Below are positions 22,483 through 33,872 of a stretch of 64,000 nt of DNA, piece by piece (the stretch's first letter is position 1; the number at the start of each line of letters is the position of its first letter). The stretch lies in contig OY855904.1 of the NCBI GenBank assembly GCA_963693305.1, forward strand, positions 34,215,417 through 34,279,416. The letters are read 5' to 3'. The notes under the pieces are model-generated. The model did not search any database. It was not told where the DNA came from and was given only the letters and a program-made list of their open reading frames with translations. The position numbers and the translations under genes were made by a program. This stretch comes from Meandrina meandrites (Eukaryota > Cnidaria > Anthozoa > Scleractinia > Meandrinidae).

Positions 22483-22732
22483 GATTTATTTTTGATTTAT
22501 TTTATTTCTCGTACTGTTTTTTTCTTTTTATTATTTCTTTGACTGGGTTAAATTAAAAAAAATATATTAGTGCCACCAAAAGGTGTGCGTATCTTTATAT
22601 TAAATCATTGTCATGTCATTTTTAGTTTTTCTTTCTTTTTTTATTATTGTTTGGTTGGAACAAATTTCTTGAAATTTAATAAAAGTACCAAACATTTTAC
22701 GTTTTCAAATCCTTTTTCTTTTGTATATCAAG

Positions 22733-23668
22733 TGAGGGGCCATTCGCGCTTATACACAAGTTTGGTAACAATTGGTAGATTTTTTTCATTAACGTGTCAA
22801 TTGTTGCAAAACACAAGTGCGAACTGCCTTTTCTGAGGTGCAAAACTTGTCCAACAATATTCAACAACAAAAAAGCAGTTGTCCTATGATTGGCCCACGT
22901 TGCACGCACGATCCATTTTGTCAATTAAGTGAAAACGATCACAAAAGCAAGTGCGAACAACTTGTTTAAACTGGGACAAATTTTGTGTAAACGGCAAACT
23001 GTTGTCTTGCCCGAAGGCACGACAATTCAGGGCAATTCGCATTCCTATGTCCCTTGTGACTCCCAAAAACAAATCGTTTTTGATTAGCCACTGTGTTTTT
23101 TTTTTCTCTGAGAATTTATTCGCAGCCTGAAGTTCCAAGAACAAATGCATTGAGGTTTTACTTAACCCGTGAAATAGTAACTAAACTTTCAGAAACTATT
23201 AAACACTAGTTCCATTGCTTTCTTTTGTTCAATTTTGACTATTACGTACTAATTGTTAGATGGTGTTTCACGGGTTGAATAAAAATCACTCGATGAGAAA
23301 AAAATGAATTGTTTTATAGCTTTTGGTTGTACTGTCACGCGAACGTAGACTCTGTTTTTGCAACGCCTTACCATTATTTTTCTGATATTCATTGTTATTC
23401 TTCTTCATTGTTTTTTATTTAAAGTAATAGATTACGCGTGTAATTTCAGCTTCTTTTCTTCTTTACTTTCTGGTATATATTATATTTTGTATGTGTGTCC
23501 GTGTGTACGTGTGTGTGTCCGGCCAAAATTTGACTAACCAATTTGTAAACTGGCAACCCGGAATTTTTAACCTAGTGGTTATTTGGGGTTGCCAGAACCC
23601 CTAATTCTAATAATTACAATTAGAATTATTTATTTTTTAATTCTCATTATTTTTTTAATGTTCCGGTA
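22733..23668. other. Spacer between duplication copy A and the copia element
   Basis: AT-rich, with a TG-rich stretch at about 23490-23520 and ATGTTCC motifs next to the copia insertion. No gene is seen. Confidence 0.5.
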
Positions 23669-23673
23669 TGTTC

Positions 23674-23891
23674 TGTTGTTATTCAAAAGTATTTGACGAT
23701 TGTTATTTAAATTGTAATGTATTTGACAGGAATTATTAATTCAGTTTATCATTGGCTAAGGCGTTTTTTTCCCTTTTGTTATCCAACAATTATTTTTTCC
23801 ATTCGAATTAGCATATATATATATGTGTTGTAATTTTCTTTTTAGTGTATAACGGTTTTCGAAAAAGTTGTTCAACGCTGTAAAAACATTA
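23674..23891 (+). repeat. copia 5' LTR
   Basis: 218 bp, starting TGTTGTTATTC and ending GTAAAAACATTA directly before the primer-binding site. It matches 27705-27922 with one difference (CAACGC versus CAACGT). Confidence 0.9.
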
Positions 23892-23905
23892 GGTTATGGG
23901 CCCAG
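23892..23905 (+). other. Primer-binding site for the initiator-Met half-tRNA
   Basis: GGTTATGGGCCCAG lies immediately after the LTR. It is complementary to the anticodon region of eukaryotic initiator tRNA-Met (CTGGGCCCATAACC), the half-tRNA priming known from Drosophila copia. Confidence 0.8.
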
Positions 23906-24036
23906 GAGAGTGTGGTTTGGTCGAGTTAAAATTGAGATGATCAGCGTCTGTGATCGATTGGATTTTCGAGCGTAGGATCGAGCGGGTTTTTGAATTTGTG
24001 ACGGATTTATTTTTTAAACGGTTGCGTGAATCAAAC

Positions 24037-27000
24037 ATGGAGGAAAAGTGGTCGATCGACAAACTCAATGGAAGCAACTGGAACACTTGGAAATTTCAAA
24101 TGAAACATTTACTGCTGGCGAAAGGATTATGGGGCTTGGTAGATGGATCAGAAGTCCTTGCAGACGACGCCACGACAACGGTGCAAGCCCTTTTTCGATC
24201 GAGGCTACAAAAAGCGTTCTCGACAATTGCGTTGGCGATTGATAGTGCTCAGCTTTACTTGATCACCTCAAGCGAAGAACCGAAGCAAGCGTGGGATGCG
24301 TTAAGGAAACATTTTGAACGAGAGACACTCGCGAACAAACTATTTTTAAAGAAGCAGTATTTTCGTTCCGAGATGAAAGAGGGTACATCGGTGGAACAAC
24401 ATTTGAAGCACATGAAGGACATCACCGATAAACTAGCAGCAATTGGGGCGCCCATTTCCGAGGAGGATCAAGTTGTGACTTTATTAGGAAGTTTACCAAG
24501 AAGTTTCGCAACCCTTGTCACCGCTATCGAAGCTAGAATGGATGGAGTTAGCCTGGATTATGTCCAGCAAGCACTCATTCACGAAGAAATGAAGCAATCT
24601 GAGCTATCCGGTCAGTTATTAGAAGCTGAGTCAGCACTGACGGGGGCCTTCGGGAGAGATACGCCACGCGATCAGCCAACATGTTTTAGATGCGGTACTG
24701 TGGGCCATGTTCGCCGTGATTGTTCACGTAATCAGCCTACATGTTTTGGATGCGGCGATGTGGGCCACGTTCGCCGTTATTGTCCCAAGAAATTTAAATG
24801 GCACAATGCAAAAATGGCCGAGAGTGACGAGCGCCGACCGAAAAATTCTGACTTCGAAGGTGAAGATGTTTATGCTGCTGCGTTTGTGGCGTCTGTTGAG
24901 AGCGTGGAGTCTGCGGAGAAGAAATGTAGTCCATGGGTTATCGAATCGGGTGCATCAAGTCATATGACAAAAGAAAAGCACGTTATGGTGAATTTTCAGG
25001 AATTTGACAAGCCTGAAAATGTTGCGCTGGGTGATGGTCGTGTTGTGAAAGCGTTGGGGTCTGGAAGCGTACGAATGAATATGCTGTTTGAAGCAACTGA
25101 ATCCAAGAAAGCAGTTTTGTATGATGTGCTGTACGTGCCTAAACTCACTTGCAACCTTTTTTCCGTAAGAGCTGCAGTTGCTAAGGGCAACGCCGTAGAG
25201 TTTGGTCCGCGAAAATGTTGTATCTGGGACGAAAATGGAAAGCTTCGTGGAATGGGGTCACTGGCTGATAAACTCTATCAACTAGACTGTCAAGTTGTTC
25301 CTACTGCGGACACTGGGTACGCCTCAGTTGCGTCATCTCAAGGTAGCGACTTATGGCATCAACGTCTTGGACATGTACACGAGCCACGCCTCAAGAAATG
25401 TGTGGAGAGTGAATCTGTACAAGGGATTGACATCAAGAAAATGACTGAACTGTCCTTCTGTGAAGGATGTTTGGCAGGGAAGATGTGTAGAAAACCGTTT
25501 CCCGCAGTGGGAGAAATCCGGTCGACGCGGAGACTACAGCTTGTGCACAGTGACGTCTGCGGTCCAATGCACACACCCTCGATTGGAGGAGCAAAGTATT
25601 TTGTTACGTTTATTGATGACTACACTCGGTGCTGTGCTGTATACTTCATGAAACACAAGTCAGAAGTGTTTTATAAGTTTATAGAATTTGAAGCCTCAGT
25701 TACCAATGATGTCTGTAAGGCAATAGGAACTTTGCGAACGGACAATGGCGGCGAGTATTTGTCTACTGAATTACAGAACTATCTGAAGAAGAAAGGAATT
25801 AGACATGAGCTGACAGTACCACACTCACCCCAACAGAATGGTGTAGCAGAAAGAATGAATCGGACTTTGGTCGAGTCAGCACGTTCGATGATTGCGCATG
25901 CGGCATTACCGAACATCTTTTGGGCTGAAGCCATCTCTACAGCTGCTTATGTGAGAAACCGCCTTCCTACGACGGCGCTTAAAGAGAATGAAACTCCTTA
26001 TGAGAGGTGGTATGGAAGGAAACCAGATGTGAGCCACTTACGTGTATTTGGGTGTATGGCCTATGCCCACGTACCTGACAGTGAACGACGGAAGCTTGAC
26101 AAGAAGTCGAAGAAGATGCGTTTCGTGGGCTACAGCTTAGCGTCAAAAGGATATCGCCTTCTTGATGAGACAAACCGAAAGATGTATATCCGGAGAGATG
26201 TGGAATTTAACGAAAACGATTTCGGTCAGAAGCAAACCATGACAACAGAGCCAGACCCAAGGTGCGAGGAAGCAAAGCGAAATGAGGTACTCCCTAGAAA
26301 AGATGAAGAAGGAGAACAAGGAGAAATGAAGAAATTGGAAGAAGACACGCCGGAAGAACCTCGACAGTCTGTAAGAACACGAAAAGCACCAGTCAGATAT
26401 GGCTATGACGAATACGCAGATACGGCAACTCACCACGTACATCATGTCGCCTATCATCTTTCTGAGATTGACGAACCCACAACTATGCAAGAAGCAAGAT
26501 CAAGTGATCACGCTGCAGAATGGAAAGTCGCTACGGATTCAGAATACAATTCGCTGATTGAAAACAAGACGTGGGAGTTGGTTGAATTACCCCCAGGTCG
26601 GAAAGCTGTTGGGTGCAAATGGGTGTTTAAACTGAAACACGCTGGGGATGATACAGTGGAACGATTCAAAGCACGTCTAGTGGCCAAGGGTTACGCCCAG
26701 AAATGTGGAATTGACTATGATGAAACTTTTTCGCCCGTAGTTCGTTTCTCTTCAATACGTTTCTTGTTAGCGTTTGCAGTTCAGAATGATTTGCTGATTC
26801 ACCAGATGGACGTAGAAACCGCTTTTCTCAACGGTAAACTCGATGAAGAAATTTACATGCAGCAACCGGAAGGCTACGTGAAGCCTGGGGAGGAGCATTT
26901 GGTATGCAAGCTCGAGAAGTATAGGCAAACAGAAGCGAAACCGGTGTCTACACCTGCTGATTTGAACGTCAAGCTGCAAAAGGAAGATGGTTTTAGCAGA

Positions 27001-27685
27001 CCGGTTGATGCGACCTCGTACCAGTCGATTGGTTGGAAGCCTACTTTATGCTGCAATCGCAACTCGTCCAGACATCGCCCAAGCAGTGGGAGTTGTCTCA
27101 AAGTTCTGTGCCAATCCTACACAAAATCATTTAACAGCAGCAAAGCGGATCCTCAGATATCTGAAAGCAACTGCATATCTTGGTTTGAGTTACAAGAAGT
27201 GTGCTGATGGAAATTTGATCGGTTACTCAGATGCAGATTGGGCGGGAGATATAGATGACTGTCATTCCACTTCAGGAAACGTGTTCTCATTTGCGTGTGG
27301 AGCAGTGAGTTGGTTAAGCAAAAAACAGGCTACCGTTTCGTTGTCGACAGCAGAAGCAGAGTATGTAGCCCTAAGTACGGCCACTCAGGAAGCAATTTGG
27401 CTTCGAAGGTTGTTGGCAGACGTAGGAGAACCTCCAGAGGGGCCAACTGAGATATATGAAGACAACCAAGGGGCTGTTTCAATGGCTAAGAATCCTGTGG
27501 GCCATGCCAGAACCAAGCACATCGATATACGTTACCACTTCGTTCGCGAAGGAGTACAGGACGGAGCGATCGCCTTGAAATACATTGCTACTGACGAGAT
27601 GATTGCTGACATCCTGACGAAACCTTTGCCTAAGCATCGCTTTCAGAAACTTGTTACTGAGCTAGGCATGAAAACTGTCAAATAA
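24037..27685 (+). pseudogene. copia gag-pol, internally deleted and frameshifted
   Basis: The frame is open from 23950; the likely start is ATG 24037. In order it encodes gag (GSNWNTWKFQMKHLL), two CCHC knuckles (CFRCGTVGHVRRDC and CFGCGDVGHVRRYC), protease (WVIESGASSHMT), the HHCC integrase zinc region, the integrase core (HSDVCGPM, LRTDNGGEY, NGVAERMNRT), the N-part of reverse transcriptase (WVFKLK, FKARLVAKGYAQ, MDVETAFLNG) and, in a second frame from about 27035, RNase H (YSDADWAGD, AEAEYVALS, EDNQGAVSMA). Three defects are visible. The protease Asp is Glu (ESGA for the usual DSGA). About 110 residues including the YVDD catalytic motif are missing after LVCKLEK (near 26923). A one-base insertion near 27033 shifts the frame. 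It cannot make a working reverse transcriptase. Confidence 0.92.
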
Positions 27686-27693
27686 GCAACGTC

Positions 27694-27704
27694 AAAAGTG
27701 GGAG
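27694..27704 (+). other. copia polypurine tract
   Basis: AAAAGTGGGAG abuts the 3' LTR, the expected plus-strand priming site. A second copy abuts the third LTR at 28037-28047. Confidence 0.8.
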
Positions 27705-27922
27705 TGTTGTTATTCAAAAGTATTTGACGATTGTTATTTAAATTGTAATGTATTTGACAGGAATTATTAATTCAGTTTATCATTGGCTAAGGCGTTTTTT
27801 TCCCTTTTGTTATCCAACAATTATTTTTTCCATTCGAATTAGCATATATATATATGTGTTGTAATTTTCTTTTTAGTGTATAACGGTTTTCGAAAAAGTT
27901 GTTCAACGTTGTAAAAACATTA
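27705..27922 (+). repeat. copia 3' LTR
   Basis: 218 bp, one mismatch to the 5' LTR, followed by TGTTC and GTTCC-rich target sequence. Confidence 0.9.
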
Positions 27923-27941
27923 TGTTCCGGTATGTTCCGAA

Positions 27942-28286
27942 ATGATTGCTGACATCCTGACGAAACCTTTGCCTAAGCATCGCTTTCAGAAACTTGTTAC
28001 TGAGCTAGGCATGAAAACTGTCAAATAAGCAACGTCAAAAGTGGGAGTGTTGTTATTCAAAAGTATTTGACGATTGTTATTTAAATTGTAATGTATTTGA
28101 CAGGAATTATTAATTCAGTTTATCATTGGCTAAGGCGTTTTTTTCCCTTTTGTTATCCAACAATTATTTTTTCCATTCGAATTAGCATATATATATATAT
28201 GTGTTGTAATTTTCTTTTTAGTGTATAACGGTTTTCGAAAAAGTTGTTCAACCCTGTAAAAACATTATGTTCCGCTATGTTCCGAA
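27942..28286 (+). repeat. Tandem duplication of pol end, LTR and flank, with a third LTR (28048-28267)
   Basis: 27599-27941 is repeated directly as 27942-28286: the last pol codons, polypurine tract, LTR and about 20 bp of flanking GTTCC sequence. The copies differ mainly by an extra AT in the AT run of the LTR. Because flank is included, this happened after insertion and not during reverse transcription. The junction shares ATG microhomology. Confidence 0.9.
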
Positions 28287-28380
28287 ATGTTCCATGTTCC
28301 TGGTTTTATTGACGGCCTTGTATTTCGTGCATACGCTCTAAATAAATGCATAACGATGAGCCAAAGATGCCCCCGAGACC

Positions 28381-28447
28381 TTAATACTGTCGGAATGTTG
28401 TATTACTGCATGGCCGTGATTTAGCTTCGTTACTGAGTTTTGCTCAG
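28381..28447 (+). other. Candidate non-coding first exon of J-like gene B
   Basis: TTTTGCTCAG followed by the donor GTAAGATG at 28448 corresponds to the copy-A donor at 10356. Inferred from conservation only. Confidence 0.35.
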
Positions 28448-30681
28448 GTAAGATGGTTGGTTCAACTTGAATAATCTACCTTAGTAGCCACAAGGAATTA
28501 CAACTTCATTACATATACTATAAAATTGTAAACATGAAGCTTTCTTGGAAGCATATAACGTTGGAAGGATTACAGGACGTGAGTTTCGCTCCAAAAGATT
28601 CTCTCGAATTCACACATATTTTACACGCTTATCACAAACTGAAGGTTTATGCACCTTGTATACTGAAATCATTTATCTAATGTATTGTTATGGCATTGAA
28701 TTTCGGGACTCTTTAATTCATTTTGAGCTTGAGAATCGTAGCAGTTGGTGAGATTTCGAGAACTTATGCGTTTGCTTCCTAAAGACTTCTTTCTCTGCAT
28801 GGCTGCGAATGCCATCTTACGATTCTAAAAGATTAGCTTAAAATATCGCCTTTTAGAAAGACCTGATGGCATAACAGAAGTTGAGCGTTTTGCCTCTTAA
28901 AGCTGCAAAATGAGAGCGAATCAGTCCTCTTCATTCCACCGTTACTTGGGCCGCTACCATATTTGTGTTTTCCTTTCTTCGCACAGATATAATCCATGCA
29001 TGCCAGCGTAAAATAAAGGGGTAAGGGAAAAACGGATTAATTTTCCGGCATTTGGAACATGCAGCCTGTAGGATGGCAAAGCTTTGAAAACTTGATTTTA
29101 ATTTGAATTGTGGTCCCTTTGCGCATTTTATTTGTGTAGTTTGGCACAAACGCAACTTTTGAAAGGTTCTTTTAAACGTCTCTCAGTCAAGGGCGTCGAA
29201 CCGTAATCACCCGACAAAGCTTTTGACATCTTTTTGACAAGTTTTTGATTACTTTAATGAGTTTTATGGCTTCCGGTTGCTTTAAACTACCAATTAGATG
29301 CCTTTAAAAATGGAAGGCGCGGTATCAACCGTTTCATGATTTGTCATCAAACGTTAGAGTTTGAAAGGGTTTCAAACAACGTTTCGCACGAGCGATTATG
29401 CGAAGTTCAACTGGCGATAAATAAGTTTTATGCCGACAAAAATTTGGTCGAACTTAACTTTTCGTACAGGGAATGCCTTTTAGAGATTTTTGTGAGACCT
29501 TACTTTCAACTTCACATCTTCTGGGTTTGTAAATCGGTTGAAACTAAACGTTTCAATCGCGAAACTAAACGTTTCAGTCGCGTGGCATTTCATTTAAGTA
29601 CTCTCATTAGGTTGAAATAAGGCCTTCTACGGGAATTCGGAGAGTATTTCTGACTGCTCGGCTGAGCCAAAGTGTCATAGCGATTTTATTCAGATATATT
29701 TCGTCAACTAGAAAACAAACATTTTGAAATCGCGTGACATTTCTAAACAAACATCAAATATTCTCAAGAAGTTTTAAAGAATCTTTCAGCAGTGGAAATT
29801 CAGTGAAAATTTCTGAATGCCGGGCATTTTGTTCATGCCCGCAGCTGCCGGGCATTGAAACCACAGCGTTAAAAGAAATCACTTTCTCTAGACTGATTTT
29901 ATTTAACCCGTGAAACAATATCTAGCAAAAAGTGCTAATTCGCTCTAAACTACAAAAATAATTGCTGCAAACAGTTGAAGAGTTAGCTGGACTTGGTTTC
30001 TTAGCTATCTACAACAAAAGAATGATATTTGTCTAATAATGGAGCTTGTTTATTTACTGAAGGATCACATGTCAGTAATCTCATTCTGTCAGACTATTTT
30101 CGTTTCGGATTACGGTTTACGTAAGTCTGAGTTTGGGTAAAATCGGAGGAGAACTTGTTTTATCACCCAAGCTTCGTGCACAGCTTCTAGATTATCGTTG
30201 ATTGTTTCATGCTTACCACTGCAATCCGCGATCTGTGCCATTAGAGGACAACTTTTATGTACAAATCTCGTTGTGACAATTATTAGTCGGTTCCTAGACT
30301 GACTCCCACAACAATTCTTAGAAGGGTTAAAAAAAGAGACTATTCGTCAGGTAAACACTGAGTCAAATCGTAGTGGGTGACGACCTCAAACCTGATTCAA
30401 GCTTCATAGTTACAAAGGCAATTTTCCCCATACTTTCAAGTCAATTTCCAGCCAACCTCAATTCTGCTCTCTTTTTGCCACCTTGCACCCCACTTCCAAA
30501 ACGTTGTTCCTACGTTCGCAAGCTTGGTTTGCAACCGAAGCAGAAGAATCTAAAATTTAAACTGAGAAGGAAATCAAATAAACGCAAGAAGCCTTTCACC
30601 AACTTCTTTCAGTTAACATTGCTTTCAGCGCTCTCATTGGTGTAAATTTCTTCTTTCTCAGAATATAGCTAGAATTTTTAC

Positions 30682-33045
30682 TTAAAGGGGCAGTGTCACC
30701 AAGATTTTGTGCCACTTGAAAATCCAATGAAGGTGTTGCTATTAATTGTAAATCCACTAATACTTGCCTATCCTTGCTAAAATGTACTGTACTGATCACG
30801 AAAGTTGTTTAATACTGGTGTGGTGATGGACAGGTAGGGAAGAAGTGGTCTAAAATTTGAAAACGTCGGGCCGACATTTTCAAGTTTGAAGTGCTGAAGT
30901 TCAAGTTTCAAGTGCTACTGGAGGAAAATTACTAAAAAATAGTACCCTGTGGGTACATGAGTCTAATGCGTCATGGATTGTTAGTGCGGTTGAAATATGT
31001 TGAAGTAGTGTCGGTATTTACGGCATAGAGCAAGAGGTGTAGTAGAGGTTTGGTAGTAAGAGTGGTTCAGAAAAAGTCGATAATATTTGTTCTCTTAACT
31101 ATATATATTTAGAACGTTGACGAAATGTTAGATTTGAAATAGGAAAAGCATGTTACTTAGGGTTTGAGTTCATCGATTCGTGTTAAAAGATTAGTGCGTT
31201 GTAGACCATAGGAAGATCGTATAGATTTAAAGGGAGGGGGAGGGGAATCCTGAAAAATTTGCAGGCATGAAAAAAATTGTCTGCAGGAAGATGACACCGG
31301 AAAAAAATGTTTTCACAGACAGCGATACAGAAAAAAAATTGTTTCTCTTGGAAAAATTTTTATCCCCCAGCTTCCAAAAAATAATGGTCCGCCCCATAGA
31401 TAGACAAGATACAGCCGCTTATCCAGTATTCCAAATATCCTAAATCCCATCAAAATGAGCCAAAATATATATTTTTTTCAATTCCTTTGCAATTTATGCA
31501 ATACTGCCCAACAAAGATTTCACTTTCCTTAAACGCTTCGACACAGGAGAGCAAAGAAAACATTGCGTGCAGAATGTAATTTACAGTCAAACTGGATGTT
31601 CTTTTGATGGGAACTCTGCAATGTTGTGGTGCAATGTTCCAATATTGAGTGGGAGTTTGATCTACGCAACTTGCAACTTTCAATTCAAATTTGCTTGAGC
31701 AAGTTGCAAAGTTAGTTTTCATTTTCCCCGTATAGAACGTAACAATTCCACAGGTTTAGTTCAGATTGCCAAGCTGGGAAACCAGAACTTGCTAGAGCAA
31801 ATTTGAAGTAAAAGTTGCAAGTTGCGTCAAGCAAACTTGCCCAGTTTGGCGATTTAACTAAACCTGTCGCTTATTTCTTGTCATCTGTTGATAAAATTAA
31901 TAGTTGACCATTGGGCAATTATTTCCTACTTCTTTGAAACAAAGGTGGGATTATTACCTTCAATACAGGAATATCAAAAACCTGAACTTGGCAACTTGCT
32001 CGAGCAAATTTGAATTGAAAGTTGCAAATTGTCTCAAGCAAACTGCCAATTAATATTGGAACATTGCACCACAACACTGCAGAGTTCCCATCAAAAGAAC
32101 ATCCGGTTTGACTGTAATTAAGCGAAATATTTTCACGTCTATTAAATACTGCAAGCAGTTGAATGAAAGAGTTTTGTTTTCATGACTGAGAACAGCTTTC
32201 AAATAGTCAATATATGGAAATAACAATCAGATCAGAATTCAATAACTTTTAAAGTGAGTTTTCATTCTGTCTTAACTACTTTTTGGCAAGTTTCAATATT
32301 TATGAAAAATTTCGCGCGAAATGTAATTTTATTACACTGTCTTGTTTTCAAGCTCTAGATTGAATCTTAAATGGTGAAAACAAAACTCTTTGTAATGAAG
32401 GTTGCATTCTGTGAATAAAATCCTGCTTCAGTTGAATTGAACAATCAATTGCTGACTACAATCTTATTTAATTTTCAATTTTTTTCAAAGTTATTTTTTG
32501 TTTATGAACACAAATGTCACTTCCGGATTTTCTTCATCAAAAGATGTCGATTTCACGTTGCGTTTCCCAGGGATTATAACTAAACATGCAGCTGGAAGGA
32601 GAACATTTTCAGTGGCTTCACCCTTGGAAACGAGGATTCATATTATTTTGTACTGTAAAACATTTATTCCAATTACATACATGACAATTTCTTTTACAAG
32701 TGCGTGTCGTGCTCGAGCTCCGTTCGACCGTTGCTTCGTTAACAACATCCTTGCTTCCTGATTGGATTACGATCACCGCACCAAGCCCGCAATGAGACGG
32801 GCTATTGTTTAAGCACAATTACGCCGAACGATTATCGATCAGCTTTTTTTTTTTACTACATAGAGTCTAATGCGCATGCGCATTAGACTCAAAAACCGTT
32901 GATTAAGGTTTGCTTACATCTTAGAGAGTGAATTTGTGCCTTTTTGTCATTTAAAGGTAATTTTGTTGATCGGTGAGTGCCCCTTTATAATTCTAGCGTA
33001 GTTTACACAACAACTTAGAAGAAATCTCGTGATACTGCCCCTTAA
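30682..33045. mobile_element. TTAA-flanked inverted-repeat element, enlarged by internal insertions
   Basis: TTAAAGGGGCAGTGTCACC begins at 30682, and an imperfect reverse complement (GTGATACTGCCCCTTAA) ends at 33045. A near-palindrome around GTCGGGCCGAC with TTTTCAAGTT arms (30854-30888) matches the centre of the compact relative at 54549-54939. The rest of the 2.4-kb interval includes the foldback at 31581-32117. No transposase is visible. TTAA target sites suggest a piggyBac-type mechanism, but that is a guess. Confidence 0.6.
31581..32117. mobile_element. Foldback element with about 133-bp inverted arms
   Basis: Left arm 31581-31712 and right arm 31985-32117 are reverse complements at high identity (for example CAAATTTGAATTGAAAGTTG and CCCATCAAAAGAACATCC in the right arm). 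A further inner inverted pair around GGTTTAGTT / AACTAAACC (31752-31865) makes it nested. Confidence 0.8.
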
Positions 33046-33414
33046 ACAATTAATTAAAGACAGAAAGAGCTCACTTATTATTTTTCGGCAATCGAACCTA
33101 AAAGCATTGCAGTCGTCAGATATTTCTATTTGTAATGAATCTCAATAATTTTTGGTCATGCTGACGATTATCTTTCCGATATTTGAAGAACATGTTTTTA
33201 CGAGATTGTTTGCCTTTAGTACAACGTGTTGGCATTGTGGTTACGAGCGTTCTTCTTATTGGATCGATAGTAGCCCTCACTGTGTAAATAGTTCACATCG
33301 AATACAAAACAATACCGTTTCGTTTCTGTAGAAACGAAACAAAAATGTCTAGAAACGTTCAACTTTGGCCCGCAACTACGACAGTGGATTAATGTGATAT
33401 ACAGTGACATCTAG

Positions 33415-33745
33415 GGTTCCGCCCTTAACAACGGCTACGCCACCAATCAGTTTAATTTGGGAAGGGGAGTCCGGCAAGGATGCCCTCTCTTCGGCATCTT
33501 GTTTGTCACTGGGATAGAAATTTTAGGTAATGCAATCAGATCTTGATGCTCAAGCAATATAAGAGGTATCGAAATCGATAAAAGAAATTATACACTAAAG
33601 CTTACGCAGATGACACAACTGTTTATCTGAGAGATGTCCAGTCACTAACTTATCTATTTAACTTACTTTCCCAGTTTGAAAATTGTTCTGGGCTACGAAT
33701 AAATCAATCCAAATCAGAGTTGCGGTGGTTAGGATTATTGCGTTT
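33415..33745 (+). pseudogene. LINE reverse-transcriptase fragment
   Basis: Decayed codons read GRGVRQGCPL, then in another frame AYADDTTVYLRDVQS and FENCSGLRINQSKSEL. These are RT motifs including the YADD active site, in L1/Tx1-like style. At least one frameshift and a stop separate the blocks. It sits just upstream of J-like copy B. Confidence 0.75.
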
Positions 33746-33872
33746 TCGAAAAGATAATTGAAAACTCCTTTATGCTGTGGGTGCCTTTCTTGTAAGATAT
33801 TATGTTGACATGAAATTCTGGAATTCTTGAAAATAAAAACAATGTCTTTAAAACATGTTATTCGTTCTACAG

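Larger units (their letters stand above)
10275..22732 (+). repeat. Segmental duplication, copy A
   Basis: Blocks of this interval recur in the same order and orientation in copy B (28381-37510). Examples: TAATACTGTCGG and TTGCTCAGGTAAGATG near 10275-10363 versus 28381-28454; GTAAACATGAAGCTTTCTTG near 10460 versus 28530; TTTATGTACAAATCTC near 11370 versus 30255; the J-like gene; 20090-20260 versus 36005-36160; TTTGGCTACA blocks near 21345 versus 36748; and the T-rich end near 22710 versus 37485. Non-homologous stretches between blocks are mostly transposon insertions. Flanking identity looks moderate, so the duplication is old. Confidence 0.85.
23669..28272 (+). mobile_element. Ty1/copia LTR retrotransposon, young but defective
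   Basis: The 5' LTR is about 23674-23891 and the 3' LTR 27705-27922; they differ by one base, so the insertion is recent. The 5-bp sequence TGTTC precedes the 5' LTR (23669-23673) and follows the second and third LTRs (27923-27927, 28268-28272), fitting a 5-bp target duplication. On this reading the LTR ends in TTA; with a conventional TG...CA end it would stop 3 bp earlier. Internal features are a primer-binding site at 23892, one gag-pol frame, and a polypurine tract at 27694-27704. A tandem duplication after the 3' LTR adds a second pol end and a third LTR (28048-28267). Confidence 0.95.
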
